From: Fimbriimonadaceae bacterium
Lineage (GTDB): Bacteria; Armatimonadota; UBA10988
Assembly (NCBI GenBank): GCA_020850355.1
Contig: JADZEX010000054.1
Coordinates: 1 to 44,754, forward strand
Direction of reading: 5' to 3'
Length of the DNA: 44,754 nucleotides
Both the position numbers and the translations under genes were made by a program. Within the stretch, counting starts at the first letter, position 1. The number at the start of each line of letters is the position of its first letter. This document shows, piece by piece, positions 1 to 9,500 of the stretch. Below the pieces are notes generated by a model that saw only the letters and a list, made by a program, of their open reading frames with translations, was not told the DNA's origin and did not search any database.

Positions 1-496
1 CGCGCTGGACCATCCGCTGGTGGCTCATCGCCTTGTGCAGACTCGCGTTGGCGGGCAACTTCGTGCCGTCCAGCGCCACGTTGCCCAGCTTCACCAGCCC
101 GGCCGCCGCACACAGCCGCAACACCTGACAGAACAGCCCGGCCAGCGCCGCGTGGTGCACCCGGCGGAACTCCGACAGGCGGGTGTGATCGGGATGCGCC
201 TCGGCGGCCAGCACCCGAAAGGCCACATCCTCGTGGGTGGCGCGCTCGATGCGCCGCGACGAGTAGCCCCCCACGCATAGCGCATACAGCCACAGCGCGG
301 CCAGCAGCCGCGGGTCCCAGGGCTGGGTGCCGCGCGGGTCTTTGGCCTGGTAGACGGCTTGGATGCTGCTCAGGTCGAGTTCGGCAACCAGGTCCAGCAC
401 GAAGGACGCCAGGTGGTCGGCCGGCAGCCAGTCGCGCGGCGACGGCGGCAGCAGGTACTCCTGGTCCGGCGTCCAACGACGGTAGAGCTTGCCCAT
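1..496 (-). CDS. IS1182 family transposase, N-terminal part (runs off left edge)
   Basis: Reading leftwards from the ATG at 494-496 gives an open frame of 165 residues with no stop before the window edge. It begins MGKLYRRWTPDQEYLLPPS, followed by RDWLPADHLASFVLDLV. This is the characteristic start of DUF772-containing IS1182/IS5-group transposases. Further on it has the family blocks YSSRRIER, THEDVAFRVLAAE, HPDHTRLSEFRR and, near the edge, LVKLGNVALDGTKLPANAS, in which the Asp of ALDGT is the first residue of the DDE catalytic triad. The enzyme would cut and rejoin DNA at the element's terminal repeats. The visible part has no frameshift, so the element may be intact. The remaining catalytic Asp and Glu lie outside the window. 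Family assignment rests on remembered consensus and is firm; activity is unknown. Confidence 0.9.
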   Translation of the reverse strand, partial: MGKLYRRWTPDQEYLLPPSPRDWLPADHLASFVLDLVAELDLSSIQAVYQAKDPRGTQPWDPRLLAALWLYALCVGGYSSRRIERATHEDVAFRVLAAEAHPDHTRLSEFRRVHHAALAGLFCQVLRLCAAAGLVKLGNVALDGTKLPANASLHKAMSHQRMVQR

Positions 497-507
497 GCGC
501 CTGTGGA

Positions 508-542
508 ATCACAGGACGATCCGGATGTCGATCCCCTGTGAT
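508..542. repeat. 8-bp inverted repeat, possible IS end
   Basis: ATCACAGG at 508-515 is matched by its exact reverse complement CCTGTGAT at 535-542, with 19 bases between. It lies just upstream of the transposase start. It could be part of the insertion-sequence terminus or a hairpin in the transposase mRNA leader; the sequence does not decide which. Confidence 0.45.
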
Positions 543-709
543 GCGCAACGGGCTCCTAGGCGCACCAGCCGTGGCGCCTGTCAGGCAAAGGTGTGCCTCT
601 CGACCGTGTGGCTAGGACCAGCCCCAGCCGACGTCACTGCTGCACCGCGTCGCGCCGATGCAACTCGGGTGAGAACTCAGTGTACACGGAGATCGATGGT
701 AACTGGCAT

Positions 710-753
710 GTGCTTACCGGCTGCCTGTGCGGGGTCCTGACGACGGTAAGCAC
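710..753. repeat. Perfect 10-bp inverted repeat (stem-loop or binding site)
   Basis: GTGCTTACCG at 710-719 and its exact reverse complement CGGTAAGCAC at 744-753 are separated by 24 bases. The repeat sits about 80 bases downstream of the stop of the minus-strand gene at 834. No T-tract follows in the minus direction, so it is not a textbook terminator. A protein-binding site, a recombination site or an mRNA 3'-end hairpin are all possible. Confidence 0.55.
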
Positions 754-833
754 TCCCTCTGGGGGGTCCGGAACTCGCGCCAGAATCCTACGCTGCTTGG
801 CCGGAGCTAAGCCAGAGTTTCTCGTTGAGCGCC

Positions 834-3098
834 TCACGGCTGACTGCCGCGGGGTGCCCCGGGTGAACGGTGGTCGACCCGAGCGACGCCAGTGCGGCTG
901 CGTTGCAGCTCATCGAACGGCACGTCAAGCACTGCGTAATGCTCTGCCGAGGTGTCCTCGAAGTGCCACCACTCGCTCGCCAAGGGACGGAAGCCAGCTC
1001 GCAGCATGGCCTGCTGCAGCAGGTCGCGGCGTTGCCGGACAGCCGGCGGCAGGCCGGTGGCTCCCAGCCCAGCCGACGGCCCGAAGGCGTCGAACGGCGT
1101 TGGCATAGCGAGCGGCTGGCAGTACGTGTCCGCGAGCGAGACGTCGACCGCGGCGCCGCGGTTGTGGGCCGAGCCCGCAGCCGGATCGGCGACGAAGCGC
1201 CGGTCGGGAACCCGCTGCCACATCCTACGTTGGACGCTGAGAGGCCGATAGGCGTCCCAAATGACCAGCCTCAGCCAGTGCCGGCTAAGCGTCGCCTGGG
1301 CCGCAGCGAGCTTCCGCGCCGTACCTTGCCGCAGCCACGCCGTAGCGTCGGGTGGGTACAGTGGAGCCCCAAACCGCGGATGTGGGCGAGTGTACTGCAG
1401 TTGCACCAGACAGTGCGGTACGACACTCCGGACGGTCACCAAGTGGCCTGGCTGGCCCGCAGGCGGTGGCAAGCCGGCTTGCGCCGGCACCATCAATGTG
1501 GGGCCATCCGGCGACGCCACGACCTTCGTCCAGGCGCCTTGCATCTGGCACAGCTCCTGGAGCCGCACCAGCGTGTCGCGGGCTTGCGCGCCGGCAGACC
1601 ACTGCGGGATGCCGTCGACCAAGTAGACCGGCTTCAGCCGGCAGTCTACAAACCGGCGGCCCTGGAGCCGCAACTCAGCGAGCACGGTGCGGCAGAGGAG
1701 GTCTCGGTTGTTCGGGAAGACGAAGTTGCCGAGGCTGTAGAGGATCGGTCTGTCGCGGTAGACCTCGATCCCCTGCAGACAGTGCGGGTGGTGCCCCACC
1801 ACGACGTCTGCTCCCGCATCCACGGCCAGATGGGCCAGGTTGACCTGGAACCTGGTTGGACTCGGCTGCGTCTCGACGCCCCAGTGGAAAGAGACTACCA
1901 CGCTGTCGGCTTGTGACCGCGCTGCGGCCAGGTCGCGGCACAGGCCGGAGGCCGTCAAGGCGGTTGGCCGGCCGGCCGAGTCACCCGCGACAAAGGCCAG
2001 CCCGGGCTGCTTTGGCGTGGCTGCAAAGTGCGTCGTAGATGGCAGGGTGTCAGCCGCCACATAGGCCAGAAACGCGATCTTGACCCCGCGTGCCGTCACC
2101 ACGCTGGCCGGCCAGACCGGCGGCCGGCGCTCCGCCGCGCCAGGCCCCGCGATCCGCCGCTCGGCCAGAAGGCGGAGCGTGTCCCGCAACGCCACCGGGC
2201 CATAGTCCATGGTGTGGTTGTTGGCCAGGCTCACCACGTCAAACCCGGCGTCGGCCAACCAGTCAGCGGCTCGGCGCGGAGCTCGGAACACATACTCGTT
2301 CCGTAGCAGCAGCCCGTCCACCAGCTTGAGTGGCGTCGCTGAGCCCCGCGCTGAGATGGGACTCTCGAGGTTGCCGAAAGCCACATCGGCACCCCGAAGG
2401 GAGTTCCGTACCTCCGCTAGGGGCCGCTCAGCGTGCGTCAGGAGGAGATCACCGACCAGCGCCAGGCGCACCTCTGGCAGGGACGGCGGCGCCACCGCCG
2501 TGCCACCTGTTGCCGGGCGAACAGCCTGCTCCAGGCTGGAGCGAGCCTGCGATGGCGGCTCGCTGTGCGCCAGCGCCAGGACGATCAGGAGGACCACAGC
2601 AACCGTGCCGTGCCAGGACCGCAGCACTCCGACTGGTGCTTGCCGCTCGCGAGTGGCTGCAGGGCGCGGCAGCCACCCAATGACCCGGTTGATGGCTGTC
2701 CGCAGGCCCCGGCCGAGGAGACCGACCAACCGGCGCCCACTCGGCGGATTCGGCGGGCGGGCCGCCAACCGCGCCTGCCGGGCCGTCGCCGCCCCGTGGC
2801 TCGCATCCAGGTCCAGCGCGCGCTGGTAGGCCGCGGCAGCCGCCCTGTGGCGTCCGGCAGCTTCGGACGCGACGCCCAGATTGTACCACGCCGCAGCGCG
2901 CTCCGGGGCCAGCCCGCAAGCCCGTCTGAGGGCCCGCAAGGCCAGTCGATGGCGCCCCGCGCGGCTGGCTGCGGCGCCGAGGAAGGTCCAGGCCAGCGCA
3001 TCCCGGCGACCCGACCGCAGGTCCTGCCGCGCCCGCTGCAGGGCTTCCTGCACCGCACCGTCGCCGAGTAGCTGCTGCGTTGTGCGACCCGTCGCCAT
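834..3098 (-). CDS. TPR / CapA-like metallophosphatase / VanX-like D-Ala-D-Ala dipeptidase fusion
   Basis: A 754-residue envelope protein with three parts. Residues about 15-110 are TPR-like helices (AWTFLGAAASRAGRHRLALR; AAAWYNLGVASEAAGRHRAA). A single hydrophobic segment lies at about 164-178. Residues about 208-500 match the CapA/PgsA poly-gamma-glutamate-synthesis metallophosphatase family: LVGDLLL, FGNLESPIS, SLANNHTMDYG, GHHPHCLQGIEVY, LYSLGNFVF. Residues about 560-730 match VanX/DdpX D-Ala-D-Ala dipeptidases: WDAYRP with Arg618, SAHNRGAAVDVSL with zinc ligands His645 and Asp652, and EWWHFE with Glu709 and His712. All VanX catalytic positions appear to be present. The TPR part is probably cytoplasmic and the two enzyme domains outside, acting on wall or capsule polymers. 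The start at 3098 has GGAGGGG just upstream. It is divergent from the operon at 3352. The fusion itself is unusual; the domain calls are strong, the joint role is inference. Confidence 0.9.
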   Translation of the reverse strand: MATGRTTQQLLGDGAVQEALQRARQDLRSGRRDALAWTFLGAAASRAGRHRLALRALRRACGLAPERAAAWYNLGVASEAAGRHRAAAAAYQRALDLDASHGAATARQARLAARPPNPPSGRRLVGLLGRGLRTAINRVIGWLPRPAATRERQAPVGVLRSWHGTVAVVLLIVLALAHSEPPSQARSSLEQAVRPATGGTAVAPPSLPEVRLALVGDLLLTHAERPLAEVRNSLRGADVAFGNLESPISARGSATPLKLVDGLLLRNEYVFRAPRRAADWLADAGFDVVSLANNHTMDYGPVALRDTLRLLAERRIAGPGAAERRPPVWPASVVTARGVKIAFLAYVAADTLPSTTHFAATPKQPGLAFVAGDSAGRPTALTASGLCRDLAAARSQADSVVVSFHWGVETQPSPTRFQVNLAHLAVDAGADVVVGHHPHCLQGIEVYRDRPILYSLGNFVFPNNRDLLCRTVLAELRLQGRRFVDCRLKPVYLVDGIPQWSAGAQARDTLVRLQELCQMQGAWTKVVASPDGPTLMVPAQAGLPPPAGQPGHLVTVRSVVPHCLVQLQYTRPHPRFGAPLYPPDATAWLRQGTARKLAAAQATLSRHWLRLVIWDAYRPLSVQRRMWQRVPDRRFVADPAAGSAHNRGAAVDVSLADTYCQPLAMPTPFDAFGPSAGLGATGLPPAVRQRRDLLQQAMLRAGFRPLASEWWHFEDTSAEHYAVLDVPFDELQRSRTGVARVDHRSPGAPRGSQP

Positions 3099-3351
3099 GG
3101 CCCCTCCAGCCGGCCAATCCTGTACGCCGCGCTGAGCTTAGCCGGGGAGGATGGCGAGTCCTGCACAACGGGGCGCAACGACCTCTCAGTTTCGAAGCGA
3201 GAAAGGACCTGCGCGTCAGACAGCGTACTGGACCGCTCGGTCGAGTTCCGGAAGCTCCGTGCAGGAGCTTGCCAGGTTCCGACCAAAACGAGGTCCGAGT
3301 CCGTTTGGCCACCGTGCAGCGCGGTTGGGTGGGCTCAGAACAAGGGTGGGC

Positions 3352-4845
3352 ATGGAAGCAACCGAACCCCGCGGACAGGGGCTTTTGGCGGCGGCTGGAC
3401 TGCCGCCGGCCAGCCGCGTTGACGTGGTGCGCGCAGAGACCTGGCGGTACTGCCCGTACACAGGCCAGCCCTTACGGCTCGTAGTCACGGCCGAGGATGG
3501 CGAGGAGGACTCGGCACCGATTGGCGAGGCCGCCTTCACGGCTCGCTGTGGCCACGTCGTGCGTTACGGCCGCGACGGCGCAGAGCCGTTCGTCGTCAGC
3601 GGAGTCGGCGATGCCAGGCTGCGTGGAACCTTGGACCTGCTGGCCTCCAGCGGCAGCTGGCAGGCGGCTCACGAGCTCGCCCCCGGCGGAGCGGAGTCGA
3701 CGCAACACCAACCCGCTGCCGCCGGCCTCCCTCTGCTCAGCGTGGCGGCCCGCCACGGCCGTATGTGGTTCCTTTACGCCAGCAACGGCCAGCTCGTGCT
3801 CGATTGTCGCACGCTCCCTGACTTCGGCCGCGCCGCAGGCTGGTCGTCCCGTTCGGCGGCGCTGCCGGCGGCGGCCGGCCCCGATTGGAGGCCCCGGCTG
3901 CAGATCAGCGAGACGGCCGTCTTGGCGACCTGGCCGGGCAGTCTGCGACTGTGGCACGGCGGCACGGGCCAACCGCTCGCTGAGCACAGTTGGGATGACG
4001 ACCAGGCCAACACGGTGGTGGCCATGGCCGCCGACCGCCTGCTGCTGGTGCGCCAGATCCACGGCCAGATCGTCGCCTGCCGCGTGGATCTGGCTCAACT
4101 GGCCCGGCTCGGGCGCGACGCGCGGTGGGACAGCTATTCGCTGGGCAGCATCCCCTCGCACGACAACCAGCATCCCTGGGTCGGTTCGTGGCGGGAGGGC
4201 TTTGTGGTGATCACGGCGGATGCCCATGTCCGCGTGGTACCGTACGACGGCGCGCCGTGGCCCCAACCATTGATCGATAATGCCGCTGGCTTGCAGCTCT
4301 CGCCGGGTACCGTCTGGCAACCCAGCGCGAGCGGACCAGAGGCGTTCGCCTGCTTTGCCTACAGCCAGGAGACGCGAGTCACTGCCCTGTACCAGGTGCC
4401 GCTCCAGCCCAACGCCACGCTCACCGAGTGCCCCCTCGGCCAGGGCCGGCGAGAGTCTTACTACCATGCGCCGTGCTGGAGCGGCGACCGGCTCTACCAC
4501 GCCTGGCGTGGCGATGGCGACGGTACCCGACTGTGCCTTGGCTGGAGCAGTCTGGCCAGGCTGGATGACGTCACTGAGGGTGCCAGTTTCGCCGACGGTG
4601 GTGACCTGCAAGGCTTCGAGCCGGTGCGGCTCGGGCCAGACAACCTGATCGCCGTCCGGCGGCGGGTCGACACCCTGGTCCATCACAGCCTGGTTTCGGC
4701 CAAGACAGCCCAGCAGTTGCAGCCCCCGCTGCGGCTCACGGAGCTGATGGCGACCAAGGAGATCGTGTTTCAGTGGGATGGTCGTGGCCTCTACTTGTGT
4801 GACCTTCAAGAAGGCCGCGTCCACGTGCGGAGCCCGAAGCTATGA
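3352..4845 (+). CDS. Beta-propeller-like protein with N-terminal Cys cluster, first gene of the tubulin/vWA/Hsp70 operon
   Basis: 497 residues from the ATG at 3352, which has AAGGGTGGG just upstream. Upstream in-frame starts lack a better ribosome site and would add a low-quality leader. Near the N-terminus, RYCPYTGQPLRL and about 30 residues later ARCGHVVRYG give a sparse Cys/His set that may be a small zinc-ribbon-like fold. The rest is rich in short beta-strands with repeated aromatic, Asp and Gly turns (LVLDCRTLPD, TWPGSLRLWHGGTGQ, SWREGFVVITADAHV, LYLCDLQEGRVHV), as expected for a WD40- or PQQ-like propeller. No signal peptide is apparent. It overlaps the next gene by ATGA. The family is not recognised by name. 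In this operon a propeller would most simply be a scaffold or sensor. No promoter was identified in front of it. Confidence 0.75.
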   Translation: MEATEPRGQGLLAAAGLPPASRVDVVRAETWRYCPYTGQPLRLVVTAEDGEEDSAPIGEAAFTARCGHVVRYGRDGAEPFVVSGVGDARLRGTLDLLASSGSWQAAHELAPGGAESTQHQPAAAGLPLLSVAARHGRMWFLYASNGQLVLDCRTLPDFGRAAGWSSRSAALPAAAGPDWRPRLQISETAVLATWPGSLRLWHGGTGQPLAEHSWDDDQANTVVAMAADRLLLVRQIHGQIVACRVDLAQLARLGRDARWDSYSLGSIPSHDNQHPWVGSWREGFVVITADAHVRVVPYDGAPWPQPLIDNAAGLQLSPGTVWQPSASGPEAFACFAYSQETRVTALYQVPLQPNATLTECPLGQGRRESYYHAPCWSGDRLYHAWRGDGDGTRLCLGWSSLARLDDVTEGASFADGGDLQGFEPVRLGPDNLIAVRRRVDTLVHHSLVSAKTAQQLQPPLRLTELMATKEIVFQWDGRGLYLCDLQEGRVHVRSPKL

Positions 4846-6182
4846 CTCGCGCCCTGCTAACCGGCCTGCTGCTCGGCCTGGTGCCCTGCTGGGGCCAGCC
4901 CGGGAGTGAGCTGCCGCTGTCGCTCCAGGCGGCGCGGGAGCTGCGCACGTACTACGGCAGCGAAGCTTGTAGCCACGCGGTGCGGTGGGTGTTTGCACTC
5001 GACATCTCTGGCAGTATGGCCGGGCCTCTGCTGGACGGCGGCAAAGCGGCGCTGGCTGATCTGTTGAACACGGTGGTGGCGCGAGGCGACGAGGTCTTGC
5101 TGCTGCCGTTCGACGACCAGGTCGATCCGCCCTTGCCGGACGCCCCGCGGCGAGCGTTCCTGGTGGGCGACGCGACAGGCTCTGAGGAGGCCGTGCCACG
5201 GGGCTCCGTGTCGGCCGCCCTGACAGGCCTGACCCCACGGCCCGGGCGACGTGGCACAGCCTTGACCGGTGCCCTCCAGGCCACGCTGCGGCGGGTCGCT
5301 GCGGCGGCGCCGCGTTACGGCATCGGGGTGATCCTGACCGACCGGATGGATGACGACGAGCAGGCGCGGCTGGCCCGGTCGCAGCTCGCTGTGCCGGGTG
5401 TCCGACGCACGGCGGCGGGCCTGCTCTACGTCCATCTGCCCCTCGAATCGGTCAATCGCGACGGCCGGCAGGTGCGGCTGGAGCTCTTTCATTGCGGCGC
5501 CGCGAAGCTGCCAGCGGGGGCGCTGGCGCTGGCCGGCAACCGCTCACTACCGCAGCCGGAGGCGCCCACGCAGCCGCGCAGCCGGACCGTCGTCGAACCG
5601 CACCACGGGTGGCTGCTGGGCGGCGTGGTTCTGCTGCTGGCCGGGCTGTCGGCCACCTGCTGGGGCTGGCGCGAACGCCAGCAGAAGGTCCACCTGCACT
5701 GGGAAGGCAGCGTCGCTGACGGCACGCCTGCGGTGTTGCTGTCGCCCGGCGAGTCGGAGCCGTTGACCGCGCGGGCCGGCATCGGCCAGCCAGGCGGCTA
5801 CCTCATGCACTTCGACAGCGCAGACGGGCGGGTCGATGAAGCTCTGGGCAGCCTGGCGGTCACGCAGGATGGCGTGACCCTCGCCACCACGGAGGAGTAC
5901 CGCCTGCGGCAATCCGGCCGGGTCACCGCGGTGCGCGAGGTTGAGGTGCGGCGCGGCCAGGGACCGGTGGAGCTGGAGTTCCTGCGGGCCAACGGTCACG
6001 ACCCACTGCGGCGCCAGCCGCTGACGCTGGAGATCGGCGCCGCCGGGGCGAACGCCGGTCGGTGGTTGCTGCTGGGCGGCGGGCTGGTCTGCGGTGGGCT
6101 GCTGCTGCTGCTGACGGTGGGTCGGACTGAGCGACACCAGGAGTGGATTCCCGCGCCGCCGCCAGAGTCCTTCTGCGGCTGA
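4842..6182 (+). CDS. Membrane-anchored vWA-domain protein
   Basis: 446 residues. The N-terminus (MTRALLTGLLLGLVPCWG) looks like a signal peptide. A von Willebrand A domain spans about 45-230, with the metal-ion (MIDAS) motif DISGS at 54-58, a Thr in RRGTALTGAL around 146 and ILTDRMDDD supplying the later Asp. Two hydrophobic segments follow (about 256-276 and 407-427). They enclose a beta-rich domain of about 130 residues, and a short proline-rich tail ends the protein. The vWA domain should face the periplasm or exterior and bind a partner in a metal-dependent way. It overlaps the upstream gene by 4 nt and is 27 nt from the next. vWA proteins are among the known neighbours of bacterial tubulin-like proteins of this type (Makarova and Koonin 2010), which fits the context. 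The domain call is strong; the ligand is unknown. Confidence 0.85.
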   Translation: MTRALLTGLLLGLVPCWGQPGSELPLSLQAARELRTYYGSEACSHAVRWVFALDISGSMAGPLLDGGKAALADLLNTVVARGDEVLLLPFDDQVDPPLPDAPRRAFLVGDATGSEEAVPRGSVSAALTGLTPRPGRRGTALTGALQATLRRVAAAAPRYGIGVILTDRMDDDEQARLARSQLAVPGVRRTAAGLLYVHLPLESVNRDGRQVRLELFHCGAAKLPAGALALAGNRSLPQPEAPTQPRSRTVVEPHHGWLLGGVVLLLAGLSATCWGWRERQQKVHLHWEGSVADGTPAVLLSPGESEPLTARAGIGQPGGYLMHFDSADGRVDEALGSLAVTQDGVTLATTEEYRLRQSGRVTAVREVEVRRGQGPVELEFLRANGHDPLRRQPLTLEIGAAGANAGRWLLLGGGLVCGGLLLLLTVGRTERHQEWIPAPPPESFCG

Positions 6183-6209
6183 CACAGCGGGGTGGATGAG
6201 GAGGGCTGG

Positions 6210-6527
6210 ATGGCAGATCCGGTTGGGTTCTGGCTGGCACTGGCGGTGGTGGCCGTCGGCCTCTTGGCCGGCCATACGATCCTGTTCTGGCTGCTTCGCG
6301 ACGTGGTGCAGCTCGATGCGCACCGCGCTATCCGGGGCGGTCACACGCTCGGCGGCCCGCTCGGCTGGTGCTTCGCGGCGAGCCTGCTGCCGCGTACCCG
6401 CGATGTTGTGGCGTTCTGGACCGGCGTGCCGCCACTGCCCGGCGGCGTCGTCCTGGTGCTCTTACTGGGTTGGCTGTTGATCGTCTGGTTCTACCGGCGT
6501 CCGGCGGCCACACCGGTCGTCGACTGA
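6210..6527 (+). CDS. Small membrane protein of the tubulin-like operon
   Basis: 105 residues from the ATG at 6210. GAGGAGGGC sits 3-11 bases upstream and is a near-perfect ribosome site, so this start is preferred over an in-frame GTG at 6192. Two clear transmembrane helices are seen: residues about 7-27 (FWLALAVVAVGLLAGHTILF) and about 78-97 (GGVVLVLLLGWLLIVWFYRR). A polar, Arg/Gly-containing loop of about 50 residues joins them. No family is recognised. The gene lies 14 nt before the tubulin-like gene and is presumably translated with it. A membrane tether or assembly factor for the tubulin-like protein or for the channel pair is plausible but not shown. Confidence 0.75.
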   Translation: MADPVGFWLALAVVAVGLLAGHTILFWLLRDVVQLDAHRAIRGGHTLGGPLGWCFAASLLPRTRDVVAFWTGVPPLPGGVVLVLLLGWLLIVWFYRRPAATPVVD

Positions 6528-6541
6528 AAGGGGGGTGCCTG

Positions 6542-9500
6542 GTGGATATCGCTGTCAATCCGACTCTCTTCATCGCGCTTGGCGGCACCGGCCGCAACGT
6601 GCTGGAGCGGTACCGTCGCCGACTCCGCCAGCGGGTCGGCACCGATCAGATGCCGTTCCTGGAGTACCTGTACGTTGACACCGACCAGGACAACGGCCAG
6701 ACCAGCGGCGACGATGGCGTGGGCATCGGTCTGCCACCGACCACTGGCCAGCAAGTCGCCGATCTGCGGGGCTCCTTGGCGGAGCAGTTGCGCCTCGGCG
6801 AGTGGGTCCACGATGGCGTGTTGGAGCTGCTCAAGAAGGGCACCGTGAACGGCGCCGGGGGGAACCGCCAACTGGGCCACATCAGCTTCCTGGTCAGCCC
6901 TGAACTGCGCCGCCTGCAGGATCGGATTCAGACCAAGGTGGCCAGCCTGCGCACGGCCCGCTCGGGCGGCCTGCCCCGCGAGTTGACCAACGTGTACCCA
7001 GCCTACCTGCGGGTGGCGGTGCAGGGCGTCGGTCCCCAGATCAGCATCATCGTGGTCGCTTCGGCGGGCGGGGGCACGGGCAGCTCGACCTTCATTGACA
7101 TGGGCTACTTCGTGCGTCGAGCGTTGATGCTGCAGAGCGTGGACGAGGAGCTCTATCGGACGATCGCGATCGTCAGCGTCGCCTCCACCGCGCTGCCGGA
7201 CAGCGATCGTCGGCGGACCAACTCCGCCGGCGTGCTGACCGAGCTCAACCACTACCTCAGCCGGCACGGCAACTACAGCGCCGCCTACCCGCTGGCGTTC
7301 CCGGCGGCCCCGCTGGACCGCAGCCGGATGAACCGCGAGAACCCGCTGTACCATCTGCCGGAGCGCCCGCCGTACGACGCGCATTACCTGGTGCAGCCAG
7401 CTACCTACCATAGCGGGCACCTGCACCCGGCAGACCCCGCTGTCAGCATGAACCGACAGGAACAGAAGATCGCGGAGATGCTGCTCGCCGAGACCGTCTA
7501 CGCCGCCCGCGACCGCGGGATGGCCACCCGCCTGGAGGGCGGCACGCCGAAGAAGGCGCCGGCCGTGGAACGGGTCGAACGAAGCGAGCTGAAGTCCCGC
7601 AGCATCGACCTGGCAGCCACGGTGGACCTGGCCCGCTATGATGAGGTTTACCCGACCAGCTACCTGACCTTCGGCGTGGCGGTCCGCGAATTCCCGCCCG
7701 CGATGCACCACATTCTGGCCTACGGCCAGGCGGTACGGACGCTGGCCCGCGATTGGACCACGCTGCCGGAGGCCGCCGACGGCGACGACCTCAAGCAGCC
7801 TGCGGCGAACGACCTGCTGGCCGGCTGGGCCCGGCGGCTCGGACTCGCAGCCGACGAGGGGCTGCTGGCCGATAGCGGCTACGCGGTGCGGGCGGACGAC
7901 GACCCGCTGCTGCAGGCGCTGCTCGAGCCGACTGCGCGCGGCTTCGACCCGCGGCGGGCGCTGGATGAGGCCGCCACGCCGCAGCGCGCTGGTTACGGCT
8001 CCGCGAGCGAGGCCCAGAACTGGTTGGCGTCGGTCGGCAACCAGTGCGCTGCCTTGTGCCGCCCGGTGCAGGCTCGCGAGCCAGAGCCCTACGCCGAGGG
8101 GAGCGTCTTCGCGGCCGTGCGCAACCAGCGCGACCGACTGGCTGGATGGGACGACCGGGGCCTGCCGGGGGCGCTGGCGATGGCGTTGCTGGGGCTCGCG
8201 TTCGACCCCAACGCTGGCCCGGCAGCGGCCCTTCGAGTCGTCAGCCGACTCACCGCTCGCCTGGCCGCCGAGGTGGCTCATGTGCAGCACTGCCGTGAGA
8301 AGGTCCCGTCGCCACCTCCGGTCAGCGGGCTGCAGACCAGTGCCCGGCCGACGCAGCGGGACTGGTTGCTCTGGCCGCACCGGCTTGCCGCTCCGGGCGT
8401 CGACCCTGGGCCCTGGCGGTGTCAGGCCTGGGAAGTAGCCAACAGCGCGCTGCTGAAGCTGGTCCTGGAGGCTCGGTTGGCGGTGCTGCAGGCGGTCGAA
8501 ACGGCCTGCACCCAGATGCAACCCCGGCTGCAGTACTTGACCTCGTGGTTCCAGGCCTGGGCGGCGGCAGCGCCACGCGACGATGCCCCAGAGCACGTCT
8601 TGACCGATGAGGAGCAGAGGTCCGTACTGCGTCGTGACGACCTGGTGCGGAGGTTTGCCGACCTTGGTCCGGTGCGGCCGCAGCTTGGCCAGCAACTGCG
8701 TGAGACCCAACTGTACCAGGACCTCACCAGGCTGGTGCGACAGGGGCTGCCCGATACCGTGGACGGCCAACCAACGCTCCTGGCGCGGGACGTACCGCGG
8801 CAGCATGATGGTCGGACCGTGGATCTGGCTCCCCTGCAGGAGGTCGAGCGCAGTCTGTTCGAGAGCATCGGCAGCCGGGCGGATGGACCCTATGACCAGC
8901 AGGTCGATGAGCTGCTGCTTCACAGTGGACTGACCCCAGAGAAACTGGCTGCTCAACTGCACGAAGAGTCGTCGCCACTGTTGCAGTTCGATCACAACAA
9001 CCCACTCTTCAAGAACACGACAATGTTCCCAGCGCAGATCGAGCAGTGGTTCTACCTGGCGGATCCGGGCTGCCGGCAGTACGGCCACCTCGCGAGCGAG
9101 CTGGAGCGGCAGGCAATCTCGTCCTACCGCTTCACCGATCCCTCCCCGGCGGCCTTCCGGCTACCACAACAGGCCGATGGCATTGGCACGATGCTCGCTA
9201 TCGAGCGCCACCGCACCGGCATCCCGACGGCGCTGATCAACGGCTATGACACCAACGCCGTGCTGCGGTTGATCGATCAGGCCGCATCCCCGCCGGTCAC
9301 TGATCAACGGATCCGCCCGCCGGTCGGCCCCCTGCTGTTGCGCGAGGCCTGCCGGATGATCCTCGGCGGCCTGGTCCTTGGCAACGAGGTGATCTTCACG
9401 CTCGGCAAGCAGAGCGGCTTTCGGTTCACCTGGGCGGAGCGTCAGGCAAGCGGCTTCACCAAAGAGAACCCAGTCGATCTGCCCGCGGACCTGGTGGCGG

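Larger units (their letters stand above)
1..542 (-). mobile_element. Insertion sequence of the IS1182 type, left-truncated by the window edge
   Basis: The leftmost 496 bases encode the N-terminal part of an IS1182-type transposase reading out of the window to the left. An 8-bp inverted repeat follows at 508-515/535-542. This side would be the 5' end of the element. I place its boundary only tentatively near 542, because no target-site duplication can be checked without the other end. Confidence 0.5.
497..833. other. Non-coding stretch between the IS transposase and the CapA/VanX gene
   Basis: No convincing gene is seen in these 337 bases. Besides the inverted repeat at 508-542, there is an 8-bp palindrome GTGTACAC at about 680-687 and a perfect 10-bp inverted repeat at 710-719/744-753, listed separately. 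The stretch is the downstream flank of the minus-strand gene ending at 834. Confidence 0.6.

Noticed and set aside
3472-4824. Minus-strand open frame opposite the propeller-like gene
   Set aside because: The plus frame has the ribosome site and operon spacing with ATGA coupling; the minus frame has neither.
6368-6541. Upstream extension of the tubulin-like gene to an in-frame start at 6368
   Set aside because: It would overlap the small membrane-protein gene, gives an Arg/Ala-rich leader, and the GTG at 6542 has a strong ribosome site.
6491-9088. Long open frame on the minus strand (865 residues) opposite the tubulin-like gene
   Set aside because: It is the antisense shadow of a gene with clear tubulin motifs; high GC content makes such frames long, and it has no ribosome site or known domain.
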